DNA of 64,000 nucleotides from an uncultured Burkholderiales bacterium. GTDB lineage: Bacteria > Pseudomonadota > Gammaproteobacteria > Burkholderiales > Burkholderiaceae_C. The position numbers and the translations under genes were made by a program. This document shows, piece by piece, positions 8,598 through 16,274 of the stretch. The DNA lies in the NCBI GenBank assembly GCA_903932865.1, contig CAIZHQ010000014.1, positions 1 through 64,000 on the forward strand, in the 5' to 3' direction. Under the pieces are notes generated by a model. That model ran no database searches and had not been told where the DNA came from. It worked only from the letters and a program-made list of their open reading frames with translations. Each line of letters starts with the position of its first letter. Positions within the stretch are counted from its first letter, which is position 1.

Positions 8598-10328
8598 TCA
8601 AGTCGCAGGCGAAACCGCTGGCGCAGACGCACCAGCCGCCGCATCACGCTGCTTTTGCAATGCGGCCAACACGCCATCGCGCGGGCCACTGGCTACCACC
8701 AGGCCGTCTTGCATGATGACCAAACGGTCGGCCACCTTGAGCACACCTTGGCGGTGACTGATCAAGACCACCGTCTTGCCCTGTTGCTTGAGCAACATCA
8801 CCGCATGGAGCAAAGCGTTTTCGCCCTCGTCGTCCAGGTTGGCATTGGGTTCATCCAACACCACCAAGACCGGCTGCCCGTACAAAGCGCGCGCCAGGCC
8901 AATGCGTTGGCGCTGCCCGCCCGACAAGAACGACCCGGCCTGACCCACGCGGGTGTCGTACCCCTTGGGAAAACGCAAAATCATCTGGTGCAACCCCGCC
9001 GCCTGCGCAGCGGCAATGACTTTCGCGGAATCCACCTCGCCAATGCGGGCAATGTTCTCGGCAATCGTTCCATCGAACAACTCGATGTCTTGTGGCAAAT
9101 AGCCCAAATGCGCCCCTAGGCTTTCGCGGGTCCACTGCGTGATGTCCTGCTCATCCAACAAAATACGCCCTTCAAACTCGGGCCAAATGCCCAGCATGGA
9201 ACGCGCCAAGGTGGACTTGCCAGAACCCGAAGGGCCCAACACCACAGTCACCGTGCCCGGCAGCGCCACAAAATCCACCTTGCTCAGCACAGGCTTGTCG
9301 CGGCCTGGCACACGCACCGTCAAGGCCTCGACTTTGAGTTGCCCCAAAGGCACATCGGTCAAGGTGTGCTCGCGGCCCTTGTGCTGAAAAACCAACAGCT
9401 CACGCAAACGGTCAAAAGCTGTTTTGCTTGTCAAAAAGCCTGGCCAAGAGATCACCAGCAAGTCAATGGGCGCCAAAGCACGGGTCATCAACACGTTGGC
9501 CGCGATCATCGCGCCCGGGCTGATCTGCCCCTCAATCACCAGCCACGCCCCCACACCCAGACTCAAAGACTGCTGGGTATAACGCACAAATTTACTGATC
9601 GCCGAAACCGCTGCCAAACGCTGCTGGGCCGAGCCGCCCTGCAACAAAGCCTTGTGCTGCAGCTTTTGCCAGCGGGCAAACAGCCCTTCTAACATGCCCA
9701 TCGACCACGAGACCTCGATGTTGCGCAGCTTGGACTGCATGAACTTCTGCGCCTCGGCTTGGGACTGGGCAGAATCCGTTTGCATCTCTTTGCCCAGCTT
9801 GTGCCCATACCAAGCGATCGAAGTCTGGACCAAGGCAAACGCAATGGCCACCCAACCCAGCACCGGGTGCAACAAGAACAGCACCGCGATGTAAATCGGC
9901 ACCCACGGGCTGTCAAACAAGGCAAATACCCCATTGCCCGTCATGAACTGGCGCAAACTGATCAGATACCCAAAGGCTTTGGCCGGGTCGGACTCTGACG
10001 GGTTGAGGTACGACAAAAAGCTGGACCGAAACACCTTCTGGCTCAAGGCTTGGTCCAACTTGACACCCGTGCGCACCAGCAAGATGGACCGCGCCCATTC
10101 TGCAAAAGCCATCATGGCAAACAAGAACAAGGTCAACAGCGACACCATCAGCAAAGTCAACTCGCTTTGGCTGAGCAGCACCCGGTCAAAGACCTGCAGC
10201 ATGTACAAGGTCGGCGTCAACATCAGCAGGTTGACCACCATGCTGAACACTGCCACCGTCAAAAATTCACGTTTGAAGGTCCACATCACCGTGGACAAAG
10301 GATCGTGCAACCCCATGTTGTTGTTCAT
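8598..10328 (-). CDS. Type I secretion ABC exporter (PrtD family), second of two
   Basis: This 576-residue fused membrane/ATPase half transporter has a transmembrane domain over about residues 15-310 with VVNLLMLTPTLYMLQVFDRV, a hallmark of the PrtD/LipB group. The ATPase carries Walker A GPSGSGKST (about residues 365-373), signature LSGGQRQR (about 468) and Walker B VLVVLDEP (about 487-494). No N-terminal C39 peptidase-like domain is present, as in protease exporters. It powers transport through the HlyD/TolC conduit. ATG 10328 has a GAGG ribosome site; an alternative GTG at 10340 overlaps the previous stop as GTGA. It follows a second complete exporter of the same family, so the pair may act as a heterodimer. 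Confidence 0.93.
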   Translation of the reverse strand: MNNNMGLHDPLSTVMWTFKREFLTVAVFSMVVNLLMLTPTLYMLQVFDRVLLSQSELTLLMVSLLTLFLFAMMAFAEWARSILLVRTGVKLDQALSQKVFRSSFLSYLNPSESDPAKAFGYLISLRQFMTGNGVFALFDSPWVPIYIAVLFLLHPVLGWVAIAFALVQTSIAWYGHKLGKEMQTDSAQSQAEAQKFMQSKLRNIEVSWSMGMLEGLFARWQKLQHKALLQGGSAQQRLAAVSAISKFVRYTQQSLSLGVGAWLVIEGQISPGAMIAANVLMTRALAPIDLLVISWPGFLTSKTAFDRLRELLVFQHKGREHTLTDVPLGQLKVEALTVRVPGRDKPVLSKVDFVALPGTVTVVLGPSGSGKSTLARSMLGIWPEFEGRILLDEQDITQWTRESLGAHLGYLPQDIELFDGTIAENIARIGEVDSAKVIAAAQAAGLHQMILRFPKGYDTRVGQAGSFLSGGQRQRIGLARALYGQPVLVVLDEPNANLDDEGENALLHAVMLLKQQGKTVVLISHRQGVLKVADRLVIMQDGLVVASGPRDGVLAALQKQRDAAAGASAPAVSPAT

Positions 10329-10336
10329 CTTGGACC

Positions 10337-12049
10337 TCACGCAGCCTGCGCTGGCACCGACGCCGAAGCAGGCATCAGCTTTTGCAAAACCTCAGCAGTC
10401 GGGCCAAACAGCTGCTGCGTCCCATCCTTGAGTACCAACACCCGGTCGGACACCGACAACACACTGGTGCGGTGCGTGTTGATCACAAAGGTCGTGCCAC
10501 GCGATTTCATCGTGGCAATCGCTTGCGTCAAGGCCGCGTCACCCGCCTCGTCCAGACTCGAATTGGGTTCATCCAGCACCACAAACACCGGATCGCCATA
10601 CAAGGCACGGGCCAGCGCCACTCGCTGACGTTGACCGCCCGACAGCAAGCCACCATCACGGCCCACGGGCGTTTCATAGCCCTTGGGCAAGGCCAAGATG
10701 AATTCATGCAAACCCACCAAGGCCGCGGCTTGTTCGATACGGGGCATGTCCAAATCGCCAAAGCGGGCGATGTTTTCGGCCAGCGTGCCCTCCAGCAACT
10801 CGACACCTTGCGGCAAATAGCCCAAATGCGGCCCCAGCTCGGCCTTGTCCCAAGCGTGCACGTCCACGCCATCCAGGCGCACCTTGCCCGCCTGCGGCTG
10901 CCAAATGCCCAACAACAATTTGGCCAGAGACGTCTTGCCCGAAGCCGAAGGCCCCACCACCGCCAGCACCTGCCCCGCGGGCAAGCCAAACTGCAAACCA
11001 CGCAAGATCGGCTGGGTTTGGCCCGGCGCCGCCGCCACCAAAGACTCCACCATCAATTCGCCCCTGGGCGATGGCAAAGCCATGTTCTTCTCCCGCGCGG
11101 GCACGTCTTGCAGCAAGCTGGACAAACGCACCCAAGCCCCTGATACGGTGGCCACCGCGCTCCACTGTTGTGCAATCTGAGTCAGTGGCGCCAGCAAACG
11201 CCCTCCCAAAACCGAGCTGATGATCATCATGGCCTCGCCGCCATTCAGGGCATTGAACAACAACAGCCAAGCGCTCAAACCCAACAAGACCGAACCCATC
11301 AACTGCTGCAACAACTTGGACACTGCGTTCAAACCACCCGCCGACTCTGACGCCTGGGCTTGGTAAGCCAAAAAAGCCCGCTGCTTTTTCTGCCACTGGT
11401 CCATCACCGCATCCCGCATGCCCATCGACTCCATCACCTGCGCGTTGCGCAGTGAAGCCTCGGCATAACTCTGGGCCTCTTGCGAACGCCGCTGCGCCTC
11501 TTGCAAAGGTTCACGCGAAGTGCGCTGAATCAGCCAAGTCACCAAAGTCTGAGCAGCAGCACCCACCAAAGCCGCCCAACCCAGCACCGGGCTGATGGCA
11601 AAAATCAACACCAGTGAGACCAGCGCAATGGGCAATTCAAACATCGCCCCCAAAGCCGGGTTGTTGAAGAAATCACGCACAGTTTTGAAATCGTTTTGCA
11701 CCGACATGACGCCGCCCATTTGCTTTTTCAGCAAACCGTCAAACATCGCTTTGTACACACGGTCGGCCATGCGAAGCTCAAATTCGATGCCCGCCCCCCA
11801 CAACAAACGCGAACGGTACTTCTCGATCAGCTCCATCACCGCATAGGTTCCCAAGGTGACCAAGGTCAACATCAACAGCGTCATCACATCGCGGCTGTTC
11901 ACCACCCGCTCGTAAACCTGCAGCATGTACACCGTGGGGGTGAAGCCCAGCAAACCGATCACCCAGCTCATCAACACCACTTGGTGCCAAGCCGGCTTGT
12001 TCTCCCACAGCGCCATGCGCAATTCGGACACCGCAGAACCAGACTTCAT
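10337..12049 (-). CDS. Type I secretion ABC exporter (PrtD family), first of two
   Basis: This 570-residue exporter has the same architecture as the next gene: a membrane domain with GLLGFTPTVYMLQVYERVVN and an ATPase with Walker A GPSASGKTS, signature LSGGQRQRVALARALYG and Walker B VFVVLDEP. All core ATPase motifs look intact, so neither copy is an obvious degenerate partner by these motifs. ATG 12049 overlaps the stop of the upstream TnpB-like gene (ATGA), implying translational coupling. Two adjacent, clearly diverged PrtD-type genes suggest a heterodimeric inner-membrane component or two alternative exporters sharing one adaptor and tunnel. Confidence 0.92.
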   Translation of the reverse strand: MKSGSAVSELRMALWENKPAWHQVVLMSWVIGLLGFTPTVYMLQVYERVVNSRDVMTLLMLTLVTLGTYAVMELIEKYRSRLLWGAGIEFELRMADRVYKAMFDGLLKKQMGGVMSVQNDFKTVRDFFNNPALGAMFELPIALVSLVLIFAISPVLGWAALVGAAAQTLVTWLIQRTSREPLQEAQRRSQEAQSYAEASLRNAQVMESMGMRDAVMDQWQKKQRAFLAYQAQASESAGGLNAVSKLLQQLMGSVLLGLSAWLLLFNALNGGEAMMIISSVLGGRLLAPLTQIAQQWSAVATVSGAWVRLSSLLQDVPAREKNMALPSPRGELMVESLVAAAPGQTQPILRGLQFGLPAGQVLAVVGPSASGKTSLAKLLLGIWQPQAGKVRLDGVDVHAWDKAELGPHLGYLPQGVELLEGTLAENIARFGDLDMPRIEQAAALVGLHEFILALPKGYETPVGRDGGLLSGGQRQRVALARALYGDPVFVVLDEPNSSLDEAGDAALTQAIATMKSRGTTFVINTHRTSVLSVSDRVLVLKDGTQQLFGPTAEVLQKLMPASASVPAQAA

Positions 12050-12693
12050 GGAGCCACCTCAACAGAAACATATTCGGGAATCAAGCCATCAGGCGCTGCA
12101 CCCTCAAGGCGCGGGACAGCAGGGGCATCGCGGTCTGGCAAAACGGTGTGATCGACCGAATCCAGATAAAACGACAATTCAAACACCTGGTCTGCCCGCT
12201 CATTGAGCACAATCTCGCGCAGCTTGGCTTGCTCAAAAATCGCCAGCTTGTCCTGGCTCAGCGTCAAGTCAAAGTGCATGCGCCCGTCCATGGTGAACAG
12301 CGACAACTGACCCGGCTTGATGCTCAAGGTGTGGCGATCAAAGTACACCGGGCAATTGTCGGCAAAGCGCAAAAGCGCCAAAGCCGCGCCCGGCTTGTAC
12401 GCCGGGTTGAAAGGACTTTCGGGGTGTTGGTAGATCAACCGGGCCATCTTGGACACCGCATAAATGGCGTTGCACACCATCTGCGAGCCCAAAGTCGGGA
12501 ACTGCGCCCGCAAAGCGCGGTAATGCAAATGGTGCAATGCCACCCGGTTCCACACCCGGGACTGTTGCACATGGGGCGCCAGCTGGTTGCAAACCTGCGC
12601 AAACACCACCCGCAAAGCACCCAGCCGGGCACGTTGCGTGGCCGTCGCATCAAGAGGCACGCGGATTTGAAAGTTCATATAGGAAGTGAGCAT
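12046..12693 (-). CDS. TnpB (IS200/IS605 OrfB) N-terminal-half homologue without RuvC nuclease domain
   Basis: This 215-residue protein is the first gene of the exporter operon. Its sequence follows the N-terminal half of one large TnpB group: a WED-like first strand (MNFQIRVPLD), helices containing NQLAPHVQQ, VALHHLHYRALRAQFPTL and SQMVCNAIYAVSKMAR (the REC-like region, compare family patterns LHxLxYxxLRxxF and SQMxxxAIxKVxxAY), then WED strands with YFDRHTLSIKPGQLSLFTMDGR. TnpB is normally 370-400 residues and continues into RuvC with a DxG motif. Here the chain ends about 35 residues after the WED region, with no RuvC acidic residues or zinc ribbon. ATG 12693 has an AGGAA ribosome site. 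The ATGA overlap with the ABC gene argues for a maintained, domesticated gene rather than a transposon scrap. Homology is from pattern recognition; function is unknown, possibly RNA or DNA binding. Confidence 0.72.
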   Translation of the reverse strand: MLTSYMNFQIRVPLDATATQRARLGALRVVFAQVCNQLAPHVQQSRVWNRVALHHLHYRALRAQFPTLGSQMVCNAIYAVSKMARLIYQHPESPFNPAYKPGAALALLRFADNCPVYFDRHTLSIKPGQLSLFTMDGRMHFDLTLSQDKLAIFEQAKLREIVLNERADQVFELSFYLDSVDHTVLPDRDAPAVPRLEGAAPDGLIPEYVSVEVAP

Positions 12694-12927
12694 ATCGTAT
12701 TCCTGTATGACGTTTGAAACTCACTTGACTTTGATCAAGACGCGCAACACATGGCCGCCGCCTTTGTTATCGCTCACCGTCAAAGTAGCCACATAAAATC
12801 CAGCCAAATCGGCCTTGAAGGGAGGGTGTACGGCGGTTTGTGTAAACGGTCAATTGGCAGAAAACTGCCGATCATTCAGCAAGATGAACCATGACCGTGA
12901 GCACCCCAGACTACTCAAGGCCTACGC
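12694..12927 (-). promoter_or_regulatory. Leader/promoter region of the type I secretion operon
   Basis: This 234-bp stretch precedes the TnpB-like gene and must hold the operon promoter unless transcription reads through from 13149. It also contains a gene relic (12721-12849) and a small hairpin with GGCAG and CTGCC arms around AAAA at 12856-12869. No confident -35/-10 pair was identified. Confidence 0.4.
12721..12849 (-). pseudogene. Remnant of a PKD-like domain C-terminus
   Basis: Reading the minus strand to the TGA at 12721-12723 gives about 42 codons ending KADLAGFYVATLTVSDNKGG and then a short terminal strand. That resembles the last half of a PKD/Ig-like extracellular domain (pattern DxxGxYxxTLTVxDxxG). 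A stop lies immediately upstream at 12850-12852 and there is no start codon, so it looks like the 3' stub of a lost surface or secreted protein gene. Placement beside a type I exporter suggests a former substrate, but that is inference. Confidence 0.45.
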
Positions 12928-13149
12928 TCAAACCCAACCCTGCCGCCACACGCTGTCATCCTGCAAGTCACGCCAGGCAATCTCCTGAACTGCCTTGGAA
13001 AACACCGCTTCAATTTCCACCCACTCAATCGGGGCAGTGGGATCGTCAGGTTGAATCACCCGGCTGACCAAGAAGTGCTTTTGCTTGGCCACGGGCTTGA
13101 CCGCGGTCCATTTGGTCAGCAGCAGTTTTTTCGGGTTCAGTGGGTTCAT
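12928..13149 (-). CDS. TIGR02450-family small tryptophan-rich protein
   Basis: This 73-residue protein begins MNPLNPKKLLLTKWTAVKPV and ends WRDLQDDSVWRQGW, matching the conserved small family TIGR02450 (KLLxSKWTA at the N-terminus and DWRxLxDxxxWxxGW at the C-terminus). Its function is not known in the family. It lies 12 bp downstream of the mltB-like gene on the same strand and is probably co-transcribed with it. Confidence 0.85.
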   Translation of the reverse strand: MNPLNPKKLLLTKWTAVKPVAKQKHFLVSRVIQPDDPTAPIEWVEIEAVFSKAVQEIAWRDLQDDSVWRQGWV

Positions 13150-13161
13150 GGTTCTAAACCT

Positions 13162-14373
13162 TCAGCGCTTGCTTGGCATTTCCCGCGCTACAGCCTCGGC
13201 CAATTCAATCACCGCCATGGCGTAGTAGCTGCTCCAGTTGTAGCGGGTGATGGCGTAGAAGTTTTCAGTGCCGGCCACGTAAATCGGGGCATCTGGGCCG
13301 TTGAGCAGTTCAATCAGGGCCAGCGGGCCCTGGTGATTGAGCGCCGCACCTTCGAGCACTGCCCCTTTGGCCACGAAGCTGGCCACACCGAAGGTGGGCA
13401 GGATGTCGGGGGCCAGCAGGCTGTCCATGTCGGTTTGACCTGGTGTCAAGCCGACCCGGTAATGCGTGGGCATGCCGGGGCGCCAGTCAAAGGCTTTGAA
13501 ATAGTGGGCCACCGAGCCAATGGCGTCTGTGGGGCTGCCAAACAGGTCGATGCGCCCGTCGCCATCAAAGTCCACGGCAAATTTGGCCCAGCTCGACGGC
13601 ATGAATTGCGGCAGGCCCATGGCCCCGGCGTAGCTGCCTCGGATGGACAGAGGGTCGGCGCCGCTGCGCGAAGTGAGCAGCAAAAATTGCTCCAGTTCGC
13701 TTTGGAAAAAAGCCTGGCGTGCGGTGGCCCGGGGGTGGGCGCTGGGGAAGTGAAAGGTCAGCGTGGCCAGCGCGTCGAGGATGCGGAAGTTGCCAGTGTT
13801 CTGACCATAGAGGGTTTCCACCCCGATGATGCCCACGATCAGCGAGGCGGGGACGCCATATTCGCGCTCGGCGCGCTCTAAAGCGCTGCGGTGGGTTTGC
13901 CAAAAGCGTGCGCCCGCTCGGATGCGGATGGGTTCGATGAAGCGGGCGCGGTAAGCGGCCCAGTTTTTGGCGGTGGGGCTGCTGGGAGGCAAGACCAAAC
14001 GTTCGACCGAAGGCAGGCGTTTGGCTTGGCTCAGGGTGTTTAGGAGCCAGGTGGGGTCCAGCAGCAAGCGCTGGGCCGCGTCCTGTGCCCATGCTTGGGT
14101 TTGGGCAGAGCTTTCGAGGGGGATGCCCATGACGGCTGATTTTTTGCCAGAGGGTGCGGCTTTGGCCGCATTGCTTGGACGGCGTTTCTGCGGCTTGACT
14201 TTGGCGGGCTGGGGGCTGCTGGCTGTTTGCCGTTTGGGGTTTTCTTGGGCGGGCAGTGCGGTGATGGGTGCAAGGGCCATCAATGCGCCCACCAGCAGGG
14301 CCAGGCCTGTGGGCATCCATCTTGGACAAGCTTTGTGCTGGATCAGTTGGGAGCAGGTTATGAACGCTTTCAT
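13162..14373 (-). CDS. mltB: Lytic murein transglycosylase B
   Basis: This 403-residue exported protein cleaves peptidoglycan glycan strands non-hydrolytically in the periplasm. A signal peptide covers about residues 19-43, then a Lys/Pro/Ala-rich linker (to about 85). The SLT-2 domain contains EREYGVPASLIVGIIGVETL, whose Glu near residue 186 is the catalytic acid, and SYAGAMGLPQFMPSSW, a classic MltB motif; DFDGDGRIDL is an EF-hand-like calcium site. No lipobox is visible, so it is probably soluble rather than a lipoprotein as in E. coli. I prefer ATG 14373 over the adjacent GTG at 14376. Confidence 0.93.
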   Translation of the reverse strand: MKAFITCSQLIQHKACPRWMPTGLALLVGALMALAPITALPAQENPKRQTASSPQPAKVKPQKRRPSNAAKAAPSGKKSAVMGIPLESSAQTQAWAQDAAQRLLLDPTWLLNTLSQAKRLPSVERLVLPPSSPTAKNWAAYRARFIEPIRIRAGARFWQTHRSALERAEREYGVPASLIVGIIGVETLYGQNTGNFRILDALATLTFHFPSAHPRATARQAFFQSELEQFLLLTSRSGADPLSIRGSYAGAMGLPQFMPSSWAKFAVDFDGDGRIDLFGSPTDAIGSVAHYFKAFDWRPGMPTHYRVGLTPGQTDMDSLLAPDILPTFGVASFVAKGAVLEGAALNHQGPLALIELLNGPDAPIYVAGTENFYAITRYNWSSYYAMAVIELAEAVAREMPSKR

Positions 14374-14493
14374 CACCGTGAGTTTAAACGCCGCTTCCGC
14401 GCGCCCGTGCTAAGCTGAACCCATCAAACAAAGCAGATCAATTCTTCAAAAACAAGAGCCTTGTTGGCTGTGATGAATCGGGAAGACACATAC

Positions 14494-15447
14494 ATGGGCG
14501 CGACAGGATATTTCACCCATCCAGCTTGTTGGCAGCATGAAATGGGCTCGGGTCACCCGGAGTGCCCAGAACGCTTGGGGGCCATCGAAGACCGCTTGCT
14601 GATCAGTGGCGTGGACATGGCTTTGCAAAGGCGTGAGGCCACCCCAGCCTCTTTGGCCGACATCGAACTGGCCCACGGCCGCATGCATGTGGCGGCTTTG
14701 CGGGGTTTGGATGATGCCCTGCGCGAAGACATGGCGGCCGGCGGGCCCCAGCACATCAGTCTGGACCCTGACACGATGATCAACGTCCACACCTGGGATG
14801 CGGCTTTGGTCGCGGCGGGTGCTGCCCTGGATGCCACCGATGCCGTGCTGGCCGGAGAGCTGGAGAACGCTTTTTGCGCCGTGCGCCCGCCGGGTCACCA
14901 CGCTTGCCGCGACAAGGCCATGGGTTTTTGCTTCTTCAACAACGTGGCCATCGCCGCCAAATATGCCCTGGAGCGCCATGGCCTCAAGAGGGTGGCGATT
15001 GTGGACTTTGACGTGCACCACGGCAACGGCACCGAGGACATCGTGGCGGGCGACGAGCGCATCTTGATGGTGAGTTTTTTTCAGCACCCGTTTTATCCGG
15101 AAGGTGGTTCGACATCTCAAGCCACCAATTTAGTCAACTTGCCTGTGCCCGCCTACACTCGGGGCATGGACATTCGGGAGTTGGTGGACATGATGTGGAT
15201 GCCGCGATTGGAAGCGCATCGGCCCGAGCTGATCTTCATCAGCGCGGGTTTTGATGCCCACCGGGAGGACGACTTGGGCCAGATGGGGTTGGTGGAGCAG
15301 GACTACGCTTGGCTCACCCAGCGCATCAAGGACGTGGCACAGCGCCATGCCCAAGGCCGCATCGTCAGTTGCCTGGAAGGCGGCTACAACCTGAGTGCAC
15401 TGGGGCGCAGTGTCGAGGCGCATTTGCGCGTGCTGGCTGATGTGTGA
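14494..15447 (+). CDS. Histone deacetylase family (class II-like) amidohydrolase
   Basis: This 317-residue zinc-dependent deacetylase-fold protein shows all family landmarks: HPECPERL near the N-terminus, RPPGHHA (about residue 131), DFDVHHGNGTED (about 170-181), SAGFDAHREDD and EGGYNLSALGRS. The Asp/His/Asp zinc ligands appear intact. Bacterial relatives remove acetyl groups from polyamines or proteins; the substrate here is unknown. ATG 14494 has a GGGAAG ribosome site about ten bases upstream; ATG 14473 is an alternative. It is divergent from the mltB-like gene and followed after 26 bp by an enoyl-CoA hydratase gene. Confidence 0.92.
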   Translation: MGATGYFTHPACWQHEMGSGHPECPERLGAIEDRLLISGVDMALQRREATPASLADIELAHGRMHVAALRGLDDALREDMAAGGPQHISLDPDTMINVHTWDAALVAAGAALDATDAVLAGELENAFCAVRPPGHHACRDKAMGFCFFNNVAIAAKYALERHGLKRVAIVDFDVHHGNGTEDIVAGDERILMVSFFQHPFYPEGGSTSQATNLVNLPVPAYTRGMDIRELVDMMWMPRLEAHRPELIFISAGFDAHREDDLGQMGLVEQDYAWLTQRIKDVAQRHAQGRIVSCLEGGYNLSALGRSVEAHLRVLADV

Positions 15448-15473
15448 GTGTTGGGTTTGGGCACAATCGGGGC

Positions 15474-16274
15474 ATGACTGATTCCACCGCCGCCCCACCG
15501 ACCGACCTGCTGCTGCACGAGCGCGATGCGCGTGGTGTGCACCGGCTGACCCTCAACAGCCCCGCCAGCTACAACACCTTGAGCGAGGCCATGCTGGAGG
15601 CCTTGCAGCAAGCCCTGAACGCGATCGCGCAAGACGAGCAGGCCCGCTTGGTGGTGCTGGGCGCGGCGGGCAAGGCTTTTTGCGCTGGGCACAACCTCAA
15701 GGAAATGCGGGCGCAGCCCGAGCTGGCTTACTACCAAAAACTCTTTGCCCAATGCAGCCGCATGATGCTGGCGATTCAAAAGTTGCCGGTGCCCGTGATC
15801 GCCCGCGTGCAAGGCTTGGCGACGGCGGCGGGTTGCCAGCTGGTGGCCCAGTGCGATCTGGCGGTGACCGCTGACAGCGCCACTTTTGGCGTGAATGGCA
15901 TCGATGTGGGTTTGTTTTGCGCTACGCCCAGCGTGCCGCTGGTGCGCAACATGCACGCCAAGCAAGCGATGGAAATGCTGCTCACGGGGGGCTTCATCTC
16001 CGCCGACGAGGCGTGCCGCCGGGGGCTGGTGAACCGGGTCTGCGGGGCCGCTGAATTGGACGCGCAGGTGGATGACTTGGTGAGCACCATTTTGGCCAAA
16101 CCGCGCGAGGCTGTGCGCATAGGCAAGGCCTTGTTCTACCAACAACGCGAGATGGGCATCGAGGCGGCTTACCAGTTGGCGGGCCAGACCATGGCTTGCA
16201 ATATGGTGCACGACGTGGCGCAAGAGGGCGTGCAGGCTTTCATCGACAAAAGGGCACCTTCATGGCGGGCATGA
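15474..16274 (+). CDS. Enoyl-CoA hydratase/isomerase family protein
   Basis: This 266-residue crotonase-fold protein contains TLNSPASYNTLSEAML, GKAFCAGHNLKEMRA (oxyanion-hole segment) and VQGLATAAGCQLVAQCDLAV. It would act on acyl-CoA thioesters in the cytoplasm, with the substrate unspecified. The second crotonase signature Glu is replaced in the GLFCATPSVPL loop, where typical hydratases carry EVxxG. This is a feature of the ECHDC3-like subgroup, so hydratase activity is uncertain. Its stop overlaps the start of the MscS gene. Confidence 0.88.
   Translation: MTDSTAAPPTDLLLHERDARGVHRLTLNSPASYNTLSEAMLEALQQALNAIAQDEQARLVVLGAAGKAFCAGHNLKEMRAQPELAYYQKLFAQCSRMMLAIQKLPVPVIARVQGLATAAGCQLVAQCDLAVTADSATFGVNGIDVGLFCATPSVPLVRNMHAKQAMEMLLTGGFISADEACRRGLVNRVCGAAELDAQVDDLVSTILAKPREAVRIGKALFYQQREMGIEAAYQLAGQTMACNMVHDVAQEGVQAFIDKRAPSWRA

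Noticed and set aside
12046..12693. Active IS200/IS605 transposon
   Set aside because: No RuvC domain, no TnpA gene and no recognisable left or right element ends; the gene overlaps an exporter gene by four bases.
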